The notes below the pieces were generated by a model. That model ran no database searches, was not told the DNA's origin, and saw only the letters and a list, made by a program, of their open reading frames with translations. This document shows positions 4,862-5,070 of a stretch of DNA of 5,070 bases, one piece after another. The stretch spans positions 1-5,070 of the forward strand of contig CAKPUX010000087.1 in the NCBI GenBank assembly GCA_934193095.1, read 5' to 3'. The position numbers and the translations under genes are program-made. How positions within the stretch are numbered: position 1 is the first letter of the stretch; the number at the start of each line of letters is the position of its first letter. This DNA is from an uncultured Dialister sp. (GTDB taxonomy: Bacteria; Bacillota; Negativicutes; Veillonellales; Dialisteraceae).

Positions 4862-4935
4862 TTTGAAAGCAGGGAGGAGTGGCTAGAGACTAGGGATAAG
4901 ACTAGGAGACATCAGACATCTGACTGCTATCCTCC
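4862..4935 (+). repeat. Decayed heptamer-like tract
   Basis: GGAGTGG, CTAGAGA, CTAGGGA, TAAGACT and AGGAGAC (about 4876-4910) keep a rough seven-base rhythm, followed by a short direct repeat CAGACATC/AGACATC and TCTGACTGC. It occupies the same place relative to the GGGCATCGCC module as the intact array at 1189-1268. It is too degraded to count units reliably. Confidence 0.4.
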
Positions 4936-4977
4936 GATCTTAGGGCATCGCCCCATATATATTCGCGGCGAAGCCGC
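4936..4977 (+). repeat. GGGCATCGCC module, copy 2, with a truncated stem-loop
   Basis: GGGCATCGCC (4943-4952), an AT-rich stretch and TTCGCGGCG (4962-4970) repeat the order seen at 1281-1310. Here the following stem-loop is collapsed to a short hairpin, GCGGC (4965-4969), GAA, GCCGC (4973-4977), in place of the full-length loop. Confidence 0.65.
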
Positions 4978-5026
4978 CACGCGAGCCTTGAGTCCTAGTT
5001 ACCAGTCAACGCACTCCACTTTTCTC

Positions 5027-5061
5027 CCTCCTTCCTTTGGAAGGAGGTGCCCCGAAGGGGC
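5027..5061. repeat. Tandem pair of tight hairpins at the window edge
   Basis: The first hairpin has a perfect 9-bp stem CCTCCTTCC (5027-5035) / GGAAGGAGG (5039-5047) with loop TTT. The second, one base later, has GCCCC (5049-5053) / GGGGC (5057-5061) with loop GAA. The sequence continues GGAGGTTGG to the window end, so the element is probably cut off. It has no T-run, so it is not a standard terminator. It looks like another dispersed intergenic repeat type, with no second copy in this window. Confidence 0.6.
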
Positions 5062-5070
5062 GGAGGTTGG

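Overview
The window is bacterial chromosome with four protein genes separated by unusually repeat-rich spacers. Strong AAAGGAG-type ribosome binding sites, moderately high-GC coding DNA and a DcuC-type C4-dicarboxylate transporter point to an anaerobic, probably Firmicutes-lineage bacterium. A Negativicutes host (Dialister/Megasphaera/Selenomonas type) is my best guess, but no marker gene proves it.

Layout: (1) 1-239, + strand, the C-terminal end of a membrane site-2 protease (M50). (2) 240-535, a spacer with a composite inverted repeat. (3) 536-1192, + strand, a TRIC/UPF0126 membrane channel protein; the ATG at 536 is chosen over a longer TTG-start reading frame. (4) 1193-1479, a repeat spacer. 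(5) 1480-2601, + strand, a PepT-like M20 zinc aminopeptidase. (6) 2602-2869, a spacer between convergent genes holding a strong bidirectional terminator and heptamer arrays. (7) 2870-4261, - strand, DcuC-family transporter. (8) 4262-5070, about 800 bases with no credible gene: an AT-rich dcuC upstream region followed by a repeat island.

The genes are individually ordinary and do not form an obvious pathway. A peptidase that releases amino acids and a C4-dicarboxylate carrier both fit an amino-acid or dicarboxylate-using anaerobe, but that link is inference.

The notable content lies between the genes. Every spacer is built from the same few short modules in different orders and orientations: degenerate heptanucleotide tandem arrays, a small GC-rich stem-loop with a conserved asymmetric loop (four copies), a 77-base element present in two inverted copies, a roughly 95-base directly repeated module built on a nine-base TGAACC period, and short GGTGG/CCACC joints. 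Three of the four genes end at, or within one base of, the start of a heptamer array. I see no CRISPR, tRNA, rRNA, transposase, phage or defence gene.
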